Source: an uncultured Erysipelotrichaceae bacterium
GTDB taxonomy: Bacteria > Bacillota_I > Bacilli_A > RFN20 > CAG-826
DNA length: 17,990 bases
Direction of reading: 5' to 3'
NCBI GenBank assembly: GCA_947303755.1
Contig: CAMYZF010000019.1
Coordinates: 1 to 17,990, forward strand
Shown here: piece by piece, positions 1 through 6,558 of the stretch
Layout: the number at the start of each line of letters is the position of its first letter
Position numbering within the stretch: position 1 is the stretch's first letter
Translations under genes and position numbers: made by a program
Notes under the pieces: model-generated
The model's database searches: none
What the model saw: the letters and a program-made list of their open reading frames with translations, nothing else
Told to the model about the DNA's origin: nothing

Positions 1-1
1 C

Positions 2-1939
2 ATGACACATGCCGCCCATGATGGTCATACTATTTATGCCAAATACACTGAAGGTGGTATTACAAAAACAGCAACCTACTCAATTAGTGTTGCTAATGCA
101 CCAGTTAGCAGTTTAACAATTGATTCTAATACTGGAAAAGTGGCAACAAAAGAATCATTTGATATGTCAGAAATCGGAGTTACCATTTTGCCTGCTGATG
201 CAGTTCAAACATATGAATGGACCGTCTTAAGCAATACAGTCAATAATGACTATACATTTGAGGCTGATATTGTCGAAGCTGGTAATACCGAAGGTACAAT
301 CACCTTGAAATGTACATCAACCGCTGATTCAAGCAAATATCAAACATTTGTCTTAACAGTTTCTGGTAACCCAGTTGTTACATTACCAAATTCAGTAACT
401 TTGTATACTGGAAAAACAACAACTGTTACAGCATCTGTTGAAGGTGGAACAAGTCCATATTCATATTCTTGGTCAATCACATCAGGTGGAAGCTATGCTT
501 CTATTTCAAGTGGTGGATCAAGCGCAACAGTCACCTTAAGTGGTAGCGCTGCTGGTAGTGTTACACTTCAATGTTCTGTCACAGATTCTAACAGCAAATC
601 AGATTCTGCCAGTGTGACATTTAGTGTCATTGCTAGTGCAGTTACTGAAGTTAATTGGAGCGCATCTGCTTTTGATGTATTCTCCGGCGCAACTATCCCA
701 TCTAACATCGATGATACTTGGGAAGTTAACTATGAGAAAAACAACGGTGATAATGGTTACATTGTATTTGGTGAATATGATTTGTATTTAGGAAGCAAAG
801 AAATTACTTCACTTCCATATACATTTGTAGCCGAAGATGATGGCAAATCATTACATGTTGAATATGGTGGAGTCTCTTCTTCATCTGTTACTGTTACTGT
901 TACACAAACAATTAATGCTGTTTATGCACCAAACACATCTACTGATACAGTTTCTTGGACTGCTTCAGAAGCTGCTGATTTAGGTTCAAAAATTAGTTCA
1001 CAAGGTGGAACTGATGAAGGAGCAATCTCTACAGGAGATTATGAGTGGGATTACACAAGAACTCTCGTATCCTTAGCTAGCAATAAATCTGACTACATTG
1101 CCTTCCAAGGAGAAACATGGATTCAATTGGGTTCTGGTAATGCTCTAGAATCATTAGAATTTACTACCAGCGCAATTCCAGGAACCATTAAGAGTGTTAG
1201 TGTTGTTGCAGCTACAGCGGGAACCCACGCATTAACAATTGATGTTGGTGGAACCAAATATCTTGAAGACGAAAGTCTACATGTTTATTCTGGTACAGCT
1301 GCTGCGGATAACCCAGATCCTGCTGACTGTGTGACGACAGGCACTGGTTCATCTTCTGGTGCAATCACCATTACAATTGCTCAATCTGGTTCAACGAAAA
1401 AAGCTATGGTTATCCGCTCAATTTCTGTAACTTATGAAACAGAAGGTAGTGGAACTACCAATATCGCTAACAACGCATCGCACAAAGCCGCTCAAAGAGC
1501 TGCTGTCGCGTATGCTCAAGCATTTAATGCGGCAATGGATGAAACTGAAAACTGTACAACAGGATTAGATGCAGCATGGGCAACATGTTCATCTGCATAT
1601 ACTTCATTCAAATCAGCTGCTGCTGCTTTAGGTTCAACTGAAGAAGCATGGGCTAAGAATTTGATCAAATATGCTACTGTTGAATGGTCAGATGACAGTG
1701 GTGAAGCTTGCATTGAAAGAATGATGAAGACTTATGAAGTCTGTGTCCAAAAACATGGTAAGACAGCCTTCATGTCTGATCTTGTCACTCTTGGACGTGT
1801 GAGCAACACTAACCCAATTTCATTAATCGGTAATAACGTTGACACTAACACTGTTGCAATCATTGTGATTGTCTCAGTTATCTCTGTCTCCGCTATTGGT
1901 GGTTACTTCTTCTTACGTAAACGTAAAGAGAACAACTAA
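2..1939 (+). CDS. Ig-like domain surface protein with C-terminal membrane anchor (5' truncated)
   Basis: The frame is already open at the first bases, so the N-terminus lies outside the window; the ATG at base 2 is probably internal. Numbering from it, residues 1 to about 300 are Ser/Thr/Val-rich beta-sandwich modules of the bacterial Ig-like type: a first module to about 120, a clear second at about 125-210 (ending in a VTFSV-like strand), and a third to about 300. Residues about 315-480 form another beta-rich module with no close match that I recognise. Residues about 490-590 are helical, with four cysteines (in ENCTT, ATCSS, EACIE, EVCVQ contexts). A hydrophobic helix at about 617-638 is followed by RKRKENN, so the chain should be held in the membrane by its C-terminus with most of it outside. 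No LPXTG sortase motif is present. The role is unknown; adhesion or binding of a surface ligand is an inference from architecture. Confidence 0.85.
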   Translation: MTHAAHDGHTIYAKYTEGGITKTATYSISVANAPVSSLTIDSNTGKVATKESFDMSEIGVTILPADAVQTYEWTVLSNTVNNDYTFEADIVEAGNTEGTITLKCTSTADSSKYQTFVLTVSGNPVVTLPNSVTLYTGKTTTVTASVEGGTSPYSYSWSITSGGSYASISSGGSSATVTLSGSAAGSVTLQCSVTDSNSKSDSASVTFSVIASAVTEVNWSASAFDVFSGATIPSNIDDTWEVNYEKNNGDNGYIVFGEYDLYLGSKEITSLPYTFVAEDDGKSLHVEYGGVSSSSVTVTVTQTINAVYAPNTSTDTVSWTASEAADLGSKISSQGGTDEGAISTGDYEWDYTRTLVSLASNKSDYIAFQGETWIQLGSGNALESLEFTTSAIPGTIKSVSVVAATAGTHALTIDVGGTKYLEDESLHVYSGTAAADNPDPADCVTTGTGSSSGAITITIAQSGSTKKAMVIRSISVTYETEGSGTTNIANNASHKAAQRAAVAYAQAFNAAMDETENCTTGLDAAWATCSSAYTSFKSAAAALGSTEEAWAKNLIKYATVEWSDDSGEACIERMMKTYEVCVQKHGKTAFMSDLVTLGRVSNTNPISLIGNNVDTNTVAIIVIVSVISVSAIGGYFFLRKRKENN

Positions 1940-1959
1940 TCCATATAAACCATTAATAT

Positions 1960-1992
1960 AAGGACCTTAGGATTTATCTTAGGGTCCTTTTT
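1960..1992 (+). terminator. Rho-independent terminator of the Ig-like protein gene
   Basis: A 10-bp stem (GGACCTTAGG pairing with CTTAGGGTCC, two G-U pairs) with a six-base loop is followed by TTTTT. It lies about 20 bases after the stop codon. Confidence 0.85.
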
Positions 1993-2021
1993 CTAAAATG
2001 GTATAGAAATATACATATTGC

Positions 2022-2032
2022 TTTGCTATAAT
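2022..2032 (+). promoter_or_regulatory. Promoter of the tRNA gene (extended -10)
   Basis: TATAAT at 2027-2032 is preceded by TGC, giving a TGn extended -10 element. No convincing -35 box is seen at 17 bases upstream, which is tolerated for extended -10 promoters. Transcription should start near 2039, at the foot of the leader hairpin. Confidence 0.7.
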
Positions 2033-2038
2033 AGGCAA

Positions 2039-2058
2039 GGTCTAAAATGAATTAGACC
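2039..2058 (+). other. Leader hairpin of the tRNA precursor
   Basis: GGTCTAA (2039-2045) and TTAGACC (2052-2058) are perfect inverted repeats around a six-base loop. The stem begins at the predicted transcription start and ends seven bases before the tRNA, so it would form the 5' leader removed by RNase P. It has no T-run, so it is not a terminator. Confidence 0.5.
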
Positions 2059-2065
2059 CATATTT

Positions 2066-2142
2066 GGCTGAGTAGCTCAGTTGGTTAGAGCAGTCGGCTC
2101 ATACCCGGCGTGTCGGCGGTTCAAATCCGTCCTCAGCTACCA
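2066..2142 (+). tRNA. tRNA-Met (CAT), probably elongator
   Basis: A complete cloverleaf of 77 bases with encoded CCA. The acceptor stem is GGCTGAG/CTCAGCT (G1-U72), the D stem GCTC/GAGC, the anticodon stem GTCGG/CCGGC with loop CTCATAC (anticodon CAT), and the T stem GGCGG/CCGTC with loop TTCAAAT. The initiator hallmarks (C1-A72 mismatch, three G-C pairs GGG/CCC below the anticodon) are absent. A lysidine-modified tRNA-Ile with CAT anticodon is the alternative, but the C after the anticodon-flanking A and the G1-U72 pair resemble elongator Met of Bacillus. Confidence 0.93.
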
Positions 2143-2153
2143 ATTAGATGAAT

Positions 2154-2180
2154 ACCCTTGATATTGTTTCGAGGGTTTTT
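2154..2180 (+). terminator. Terminator of the tRNA transcript
   Basis: ACCCTTGA (2154-2161) pairs with TCGAGGGT (2169-2176) around a seven-base loop and runs into TTTTT. It lies 12 bases after the tRNA CCA end. Confidence 0.85.
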
Positions 2181-2329
2181 ATTTCTAAAAATGGATGTTG
2201 TCTAAACAAATGGTGCTGGAATCTTAACAAATCAATTAAAAATAAAAAATAACCGATCGGCCTATTCAGCCACACATACCGGATAAAACCAAACAACTAT
2301 TGTTGTGTCAACATTGTTATTTATTACTT

Positions 2330-2343
2330 TATAATTATATTAA
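2330..2343 (+). promoter_or_regulatory. -10 box placing transcription at the start codon of the FAD oxidoreductase gene
   Basis: TATAAT at 2330-2335 lies nine bases before the ATG at 2344, which predicts an mRNA with zero to two leader bases. The -35 region is weak (TGTCAA at 2306-2311 with an 18-base spacer is the best candidate). No GGAGG-like site lies before the ATG. The stretch 2181-2329 holds only AT-rich DNA, the palindrome CCGATCGG (2253-2260) and AACAA/TTGTT repeats. Confidence 0.5.
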
Positions 2344-3828
2344 ATGAACAAAAAGAATATATGTGTTATTGGTGGTGGTATCGCCGGAATAGCAGTGGCC
2401 ACTAAACTACTTAAATTAGGATATTCCGTTTCTTTATATGAAAAGAATAGCTACTTAGGTGGTCTTTGTTCTGGCTATCAAAAGGATGGGTATCACATCG
2501 ATGCTTGTTTCCATTGGTTAATGGGCACAAGAAAAGATACCAAGATCTTTAAGATGTGGGAAGAAGTCGGAGGTTTGTCTAAAGACACACCTATTTATCA
2601 TAGTGACACCTTCTTAACCATTTCTAATAAGAACGAAACAGTTCATCTATATGTTGATTTAGATGAATCAGAGAAAGAATGGATTTCTTTGTCTAAAGAA
2701 GATGAAGACGCAATTACTAAATTCTTTAACACTGTTAGGAGTTTAAAAACCCTTTGGGAATATTCTCAGTCTTCTAAAAGAAGCACGAAAGAATTACTTA
2801 AATCATTTAAACATATAAGATTACTCGCGAAAGGCTCTCAATATTCTCGAGAATCTTATTCATTACAATTTAAAAACGAAACAATCCGTTTAGCGATTAA
2901 ATATGGCTTAACTGGTTATAATAATGCCCTTTTCTTTATGGTTGCTTATGCCGCCTTCTCAAGTGGTGATTCAGGAGTGCCTCTAGGAGGCGCGGAAGAA
3001 TTCATCAAAAGAATTCATGATCATCTAGTGAAACTAGGATGTGATATTCATTTAAATGAAGAAGTTGATGAAATCATCATTCAAAATAAAAAGGCAGTGG
3101 GTATAAGAATCAAAGATAAGACATATGAATTTGATCGAGTCGTGTCTTGTCTAGATCCTAACTATACCTTAAAGCATCTTTTAAAGAACAAATACAAAGT
3201 CAACTATTATGATGAGCTAAATAGATCGATTCATAAGAATTCTATTTCTAGCTGCGTCCTACTATATTTAAGCGCGCCTAAAAAAGAATTAGAAAAAATC
3301 GATGTGCCAACCTTAATTGATATTCATTCTATGAAGGTAGGCGAAAAAGAATTTGAAGCGATGCTAGTTAGACCATATCATTTTGATCCATATTTTGATA
3401 ACAAAAATGAAAGTGTTGTCTCGGTTTTCTTTGATCAAAATGAAGTAGACTTTAAGAAGTATCAAAAAATGAGCGATGAGGAATATCGTTTAGAACTTTC
3501 AAAAGTGTCTAAAATCGCTCAAAAAGCACTAGAAAACAAATATCCATTCCTTAAAGGAAAAACAAAAGTAATCGTGAAGTTTGGTCCAAAAGAATTAAAT
3601 AACTCTACTTATACCTCTTTTGGAGCGATTCAATCCTATTCGTACACGGATAAAAGTTCATTCACATTTTTCTCTGGAAAGCTTTATAAAGTATCTAATT
3701 TATATTTCGCTAGTCAATGGAACCGTAAGATAGGAGGCACTCCATCAGCTTTAATAAGTGGACTTAAGATCGCTAAAAGAGTGCATCGAAGTTTCTTAAT
3801 TTCAAATATTATTAAAAGGAAACGCTAA
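2344..3828 (+). CDS. Phytoene desaturase-like FAD-dependent oxidoreductase
   Basis: A 494-residue flavoprotein of the CrtI/amine-oxidase-like family. The N-terminus is a dinucleotide-binding fold: VIGGGIAG (8-15) is the GxGxxG loop for the FAD diphosphate, E33 at the end of the second strand should bind the ribose, and LGGLCSG (38-44) is the conserved loop after it. The C-terminal region (about 440-480) has the typical second FAD contact, with 'YFASQW' and 'GGTPSALISGLKIAKRV'. The length matches the family. No carotenoid synthase gene lies nearby, so the substrate is unknown; carotenoid or another polyprenoid or lipid oxidation is possible only by family. The gene stands alone between a terminator and decayed DNA. 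The start is chosen because the FAD loop follows at the usual distance, although no ribosome site is present. Confidence 0.85.
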   Translation: MNKKNICVIGGGIAGIAVATKLLKLGYSVSLYEKNSYLGGLCSGYQKDGYHIDACFHWLMGTRKDTKIFKMWEEVGGLSKDTPIYHSDTFLTISNKNETVHLYVDLDESEKEWISLSKEDEDAITKFFNTVRSLKTLWEYSQSSKRSTKELLKSFKHIRLLAKGSQYSRESYSLQFKNETIRLAIKYGLTGYNNALFFMVAYAAFSSGDSGVPLGGAEEFIKRIHDHLVKLGCDIHLNEEVDEIIIQNKKAVGIRIKDKTYEFDRVVSCLDPNYTLKHLLKNKYKVNYYDELNRSIHKNSISSCVLLYLSAPKKELEKIDVPTLIDIHSMKVGEKEFEAMLVRPYHFDPYFDNKNESVVSVFFDQNEVDFKKYQKMSDEEYRLELSKVSKIAQKALENKYPFLKGKTKVIVKFGPKELNNSTYTSFGAIQSYSYTDKSSFTFFSGKLYKVSNLYFASQWNRKIGGTPSALISGLKIAKRVHRSFLISNIIKRKR

Positions 3829-3840
3829 CTTTCATAAGAA

Positions 3841-3897
3841 TTATCTTCTTTTCCAAATATATCCACCCGCAGTTTTTTGTCTTCCTCTAATACAATT
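3841..3897 (-). pseudogene. Possible relic of a NUMOD1-type homing endonuclease tail
   Basis: The minus strand reads an 18-residue piece with the core RGRQKTAGGYIWKRR, followed by a TAA stop (3843-3841). The pattern rGrqKTAGGYiWk matches what I know of the C-terminal DNA-binding NUMOD1 repeat of HNH homing endonucleases. A TGA stop directly upstream (3900-3898) cuts the frame, so nothing complete remains. The match is short and could be chance; it is based on motif recognition only. Confidence 0.4.
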
Positions 3898-4008
3898 TCA
3901 ATCTCTTTGATTGGTTCAACATTTAGCAACACTGTTGCGATCGTTTCATTGGTTTCAGTTACAGCTGTCGCTGGTTACTTCTTCTTACGTAGACGTAAAG
4001 AAAACTAA
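3886..4008 (+). pseudogene. C-terminal anchor relic of a paralogue of the Ig-like surface protein
   Basis: One frame reads SNTISISLIGSTFSNTVAI, then a hydrophobic helix, then GYFFLRRRKEN and a TAA stop at 4006-4008. It parallels the tail of the surface protein at the window start (SNTNPISLIGNNVDTNTVAI, helix, GYFFLRKRKENN), and the DNA for the last eleven codons is nearly identical. No start codon or ribosome site precedes it, and the frame closes at 3835-3837. This is the 3' end of a lost family member, left with its terminator. It shows that at least two such genes once stood here, on either side of the present FAD oxidoreductase gene. Confidence 0.8.
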
Positions 4009-4036
4009 TCACTGATTTGCAAAAAACTTAATTATT

Positions 4037-4076
4037 AGGAAGCCCTGGAACTTAGACCAGGAAGGGGCTTCCTTTT
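4037..4076 (+). terminator. Terminator behind the anchor relic
   Basis: AGGAAGCC pairs with GGCTTCCT, with an inner CCTGG/CCAGG helix and a four-base bulge on the right side, then TTTT. It lies about 30 bases after the relic's stop, as expected if it once served the complete gene. Confidence 0.8.
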
Positions 4077-4102
4077 ATATTGAATTAATAAATATATTCT
4101 TT

Positions 4103-4137
4103 AAGTGCAAGTTGCACTTTGGAATTGCACTTTGGAA
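4103..4137 (+). repeat. Palindrome and 13-bp tandem repeat over the fic promoter (putative operator)
   Basis: AAGTGCAA (4103-4110) and TTGCACTT (4112-4119) form a perfect palindrome with one central base. TTGCACTTTGGAA occurs twice in perfect tandem (4112-4124 and 4125-4137). The second copy contains the -35 box. The same TTGCACTT element is therefore presented three times, once inverted and twice direct, which suggests cooperative binding of a repressor. The winged helix of the adjacent Fic protein, or the small Phd-like protein behind it, is the natural candidate. Confidence 0.75.
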
Positions 4138-4152
4138 ATAGTTATTTATAAT
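4125..4152 (+). promoter_or_regulatory. Promoter of the fic gene, predicted leaderless transcript
   Basis: TTGCAC (4125-4130) and TATAAT (4147-4152) are separated by 16 bases. Seven bases after the -10 box is 4159, the A of the in-frame ATG. No ribosome site lies in front of that ATG. Confidence 0.7.
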
Positions 4153-4158
4153 AATGGT

Positions 4159-5169
4159 ATGGAAAATAAGTATTCTAATAAGTACTTAATTGAGACGGGT
4201 ATCGGTTTACAAGATGTTGATAAGCTAAAGAACTCATCTTATTTTCTTAATGAATCTAATAGATATATAAAAGGAGAAATATCTTTAGATGAATTAGATA
4301 GAATCATTAATTCTTATTACAAGAGCAAACCTTCTACTAATAGAAGCGAAGAAGCTGATAAGATCGCTGTTAAGATATCTAAATGTATTTCTGATGATTC
4401 ATTTACCTTTACAGTAGGGCAGTTGTTATCAATTCATAAAACTTTATTTGAAAATGTTTTTGAACACGCGGGTAAGTTAAGATCATATAACTTTATTAAG
4501 AAAGAATGGGTACTTGATGGTGAGTCTGTAACGTACGGAGACTTTCACGAATTAGAGTCCACTCTTCAATATGATTTCGAGTTAGAAAGAAACTTCAAAT
4601 ACAAGAATTTATCCATTGATCAAATTATCAACCATTTAGCGAATTTCATTGCAAATCTCTGGCAAATACATGTTTTTGAAGAAGGAAACACCAGAACTGT
4701 TGCAGTGTTCTTTATCAAGTATTTAAGAAGCTTAGGATTCGATGTTACAAATGATGTATTCGCTAAAAACGCTTGGTATTTTAGAAACGCCCTTGTAAGA
4801 GCGAATTACAACAACTTTATCAAAGGAATATTTGAAGATAAGACATATCTCATCAAATTCCTAAGAAACCTATTATTAAATGAAAAGAATGAACTATCTA
4901 ACAAAGAACTTCATATTGGCTCAATAAATGATAAAGAAAACTCTAAAGAATCTAGAGTTCTTAAATATATTGAAACTAATCCATATATTAAGACTGACGA
5001 TTTAGCGTCCCTTCTAGGAATATCAGTTAGAACCATCAAAAGTGTCTTAAAGACTTTGGTAGTGAATAAAACCATCGTTAGAGTAAACGGTAAAAGATAT
5101 GGTTATTGGAAGATAACTAAAAGACATTATTTATCTGAGGATGAGATGAAAAGCATCAAACTTAATTAA
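4159..5169 (+). CDS. Fic-domain protein with C-terminal winged helix-turn-helix
   Basis: A 336-residue protein of the Fic family, which usually moves AMP from ATP onto a hydroxyl side chain of a target protein. The catalytic loop is HVFEEGNTR (171-179): the catalytic His, the acidic residue that holds magnesium, the GN anion pocket and the Arg are all present, with Thr in place of the usual second Gly, a known variant. TNRSEEADKI (about 59-68) sits where the inhibitory helix [ST]xxxE[GN] occurs in self-inhibited members, but the last position is Glu, so self-inhibition is uncertain. Residues about 262-318 form a winged helix (helices around DDLASLLGISVRTIKSVLK, wing near VNGKRYGYWK), implying DNA binding and self-regulation. 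A GTG at 4105 would extend the frame, but it lies in the promoter repeats; the ATG at 4159 fits both the promoter and the family start. A 52-codon Phd-like gene follows after one base. Confidence 0.88.
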   Translation: MENKYSNKYLIETGIGLQDVDKLKNSSYFLNESNRYIKGEISLDELDRIINSYYKSKPSTNRSEEADKIAVKISKCISDDSFTFTVGQLLSIHKTLFENVFEHAGKLRSYNFIKKEWVLDGESVTYGDFHELESTLQYDFELERNFKYKNLSIDQIINHLANFIANLWQIHVFEEGNTRTVAVFFIKYLRSLGFDVTNDVFAKNAWYFRNALVRANYNNFIKGIFEDKTYLIKFLRNLLLNEKNELSNKELHIGSINDKENSKESRVLKYIETNPYIKTDDLASLLGISVRTIKSVLKTLVVNKTIVRVNGKRYGYWKITKRHYLSEDEMKSIKLN

Positions 5170-5170
5170 T

Positions 5171-5329
5171 ATGATAATTACTGTTACTGAATTTAGAAGA
5201 CATGTTGATCATTATTTAGATTTGTCTAAATATGAGGACATATATTTGACCAAATACGGAAAAATCATTTCTGTTTTATATTTTCCAAAAAAACATCATG
5301 AAAAGAATGAAATCACTTATATTAAGTAA
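5171..5329 (+). CDS. Small Phd/YefM-like antitoxin candidate
   Basis: A 52-residue frame starting one base after the fic stop codon. It begins MIITVTEFRRHVDHYLDL, continues with a 'YEDIYLTKYGKIISVLYF' segment and ends with a short Lys/His-rich tail. This matches the N-terminal DNA-binding part of Phd/YefM antitoxins (strand, then 'vtEfr.nl..yl', then 'edI.iTk.Gk..avl'). In classical phd-doc pairs Phd both represses the operon and neutralises the Fic-fold toxin Doc with a C-terminal arm; here that arm is almost absent (about 12 residues) and the gene lies after, not before, its partner. No ribosome site is seen, so translation is probably coupled to fic. A role as corepressor is as likely as a role as antitoxin. 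Confidence 0.7.
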   Translation: MIITVTEFRRHVDHYLDLSKYEDIYLTKYGKIISVLYFPKKHHEKNEITYIK

Positions 5330-5382
5330 TATTACGATTTATTTATCACTTTTATAAAATAAATGATTAAATATATAGGCAT

Positions 5383-6531
5383 ATGAATAAAGAAGAGAAA
5401 CCAGTATTAAATTTCTTTATCAAAACCCTTAATGGTATGGCGTATGGTTTATTCGCTACATTAATTATTGGTACGATATTCGCCACCATAGGTGGATTAT
5501 TTAAATATGGCCAAGGAAATGGTTTCTGTGACTTCATGGCAAGCGTTATAGGGGATGGAAAGGGTGGATTATCCTATGTTCTTCAAATCCTTACAGGCGC
5601 AGGTATTGGAGTAGGTATTTCTTTAGCCTTAAAGTTTGATCCACTTAAAACAGTCGTGTTGGCCGCTGTTGGTGAACTCGCAGCCTATTTCTCTTTGACT
5701 ACAAAGTTTGTCACTGACGCAACCCATCCAGTCTTAGATGCTTTTAAGATCGGTGATCCATTAACTATTTACCTAGTCGTTATCGCTGTGGCTTTAGCGA
5801 TGAAATATGCTTTGCAAAAGAAAACACCAGTGGATATTTTGATTATTCCTTTATTTGGTGGAGCGGTTGGTCTAATCACTTCATTATTAGTAAGATATCC
5901 AGCAATTTACGTGACTTTTGGTATGCAGTGGCTCATCAATAGCGGTACAAATGCGGTACCTTTTGTGATGGGTTTAGTGGTAGCGGTGCTCATGGGTATG
6001 GCCTTAACAGCGCCTATTTCTAGCGCGGCAATTGCAGCGATGATATTTGTCCTTCCAATGGACATGTCCATCGCTCAAGCTTTAATAGATCCAGCCTATT
6101 CTGGCTTAGTTATTGCTTCGGGCGCAGCAGTGGTGGGTTGTTCAACCCAAATGGTGGGCTTCGCTATACAATCAAGAAAAGACAACAACATTGGTATGAT
6201 AATTTCCATAGGAATTGGAACATCCATGCTTCAATTCAAGAATATTTTAAAGAAACCAATTATCTGGTTACCAACCATTATTGCTTCAGCAATACTTGGT
6301 CCAATCTCTACTTGCCTAGTCAAAGGTATTTGCATGGGTTCAAGCGCTGGTATGGGAACCGCTGGACTTGTAGGTCAAATTGGCACCTTTACTTCGATGG
6401 GATTTACGAGTTGGCAACCCTATGTTTCCATCTTCGTTTTACAGATAATTGCCCCAGCAGTTTTGGTGTTCTTTATCGACCTTTTATTCCGTCATTTTTC
6501 TCTCATCAAAGAAGGCGACCTAAAAGTTTAA
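5383..6531 (+). CDS. PfoR-type PTS EIIC-like membrane protein
   Basis: A 382-residue, very hydrophobic protein with about nine or ten membrane helices, of the PTS_EIIC_2/PfoR group. It opens with the family pattern 'FFIKTLNGMAYGLFATLIIGTI' in shortened form (residues about 11-30) and carries the conserved 'TAPISSAAIA' loop near residue 210. Members are annotated as PTS sugar transporter IIC or, in Clostridium perfringens, as the regulatory protein PfoR; no EIIA or EIIB domain or gene is nearby, so phosphotransfer-coupled transport is not shown and the substrate is unknown. The start is preceded by no ribosome site; a TATATA at 5372-5377 would again give a near-leaderless mRNA, but no -35 box supports it. 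The HD-domain gene follows after 27 bases and probably shares its transcript. Confidence 0.8.
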   Translation: MNKEEKPVLNFFIKTLNGMAYGLFATLIIGTIFATIGGLFKYGQGNGFCDFMASVIGDGKGGLSYVLQILTGAGIGVGISLALKFDPLKTVVLAAVGELAAYFSLTTKFVTDATHPVLDAFKIGDPLTIYLVVIAVALAMKYALQKKTPVDILIIPLFGGAVGLITSLLVRYPAIYVTFGMQWLINSGTNAVPFVMGLVVAVLMGMALTAPISSAAIAAMIFVLPMDMSIAQALIDPAYSGLVIASGAAVVGCSTQMVGFAIQSRKDNNIGMIISIGIGTSMLQFKNILKKPIIWLPTIIASAILGPISTCLVKGICMGSSAGMGTAGLVGQIGTFTSMGFTSWQPYVSIFVLQIIAPAVLVFFIDLLFRHFSLIKEGDLKV

Positions 6532-6558
6532 TATCCACAGCAAAACTCCGTTAAAAAT

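Noticed and set aside
2066..2142. Initiator tRNA or lysidine tRNA-Ile as identity of the CAT tRNA
   Set aside because: The C1-A72 mismatch and GGG/CCC anticodon stem of initiators are missing, and the overall sequence is closer to elongator Met; the Ile form cannot be fully excluded from sequence alone.
2253..2260. CCGATCGG palindrome upstream of the FAD oxidoreductase gene as a TetR-type operator
   Set aside because: Eight bases of palindrome are common by chance, it lies about 75 bases before the -10 box, and no regulator gene is adjacent.
3834..3918. Minus-strand frame reading a charged peptide with VLEEDKKLRVDIFGKED
   Set aside because: It looks protein-like, but it overlaps the NUMOD1-like frame and the anchor relic, lacks a start signal, and is too short to assign.
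4105..4158. GTG start extending the Fic protein by 18 residues
   Set aside because: The extension would be encoded by the promoter repeats and the -10 box, has no ribosome site, and the ATG at 4159 fits the predicted transcription start and the family N-terminus.
6138..6554. 138-codon + strand frame inside the PfoR-like gene
   Set aside because: It is a shadow in another frame: odd composition rich in Trp, His and Arg, no ribosome site, and complete overlap with a clear membrane protein gene.
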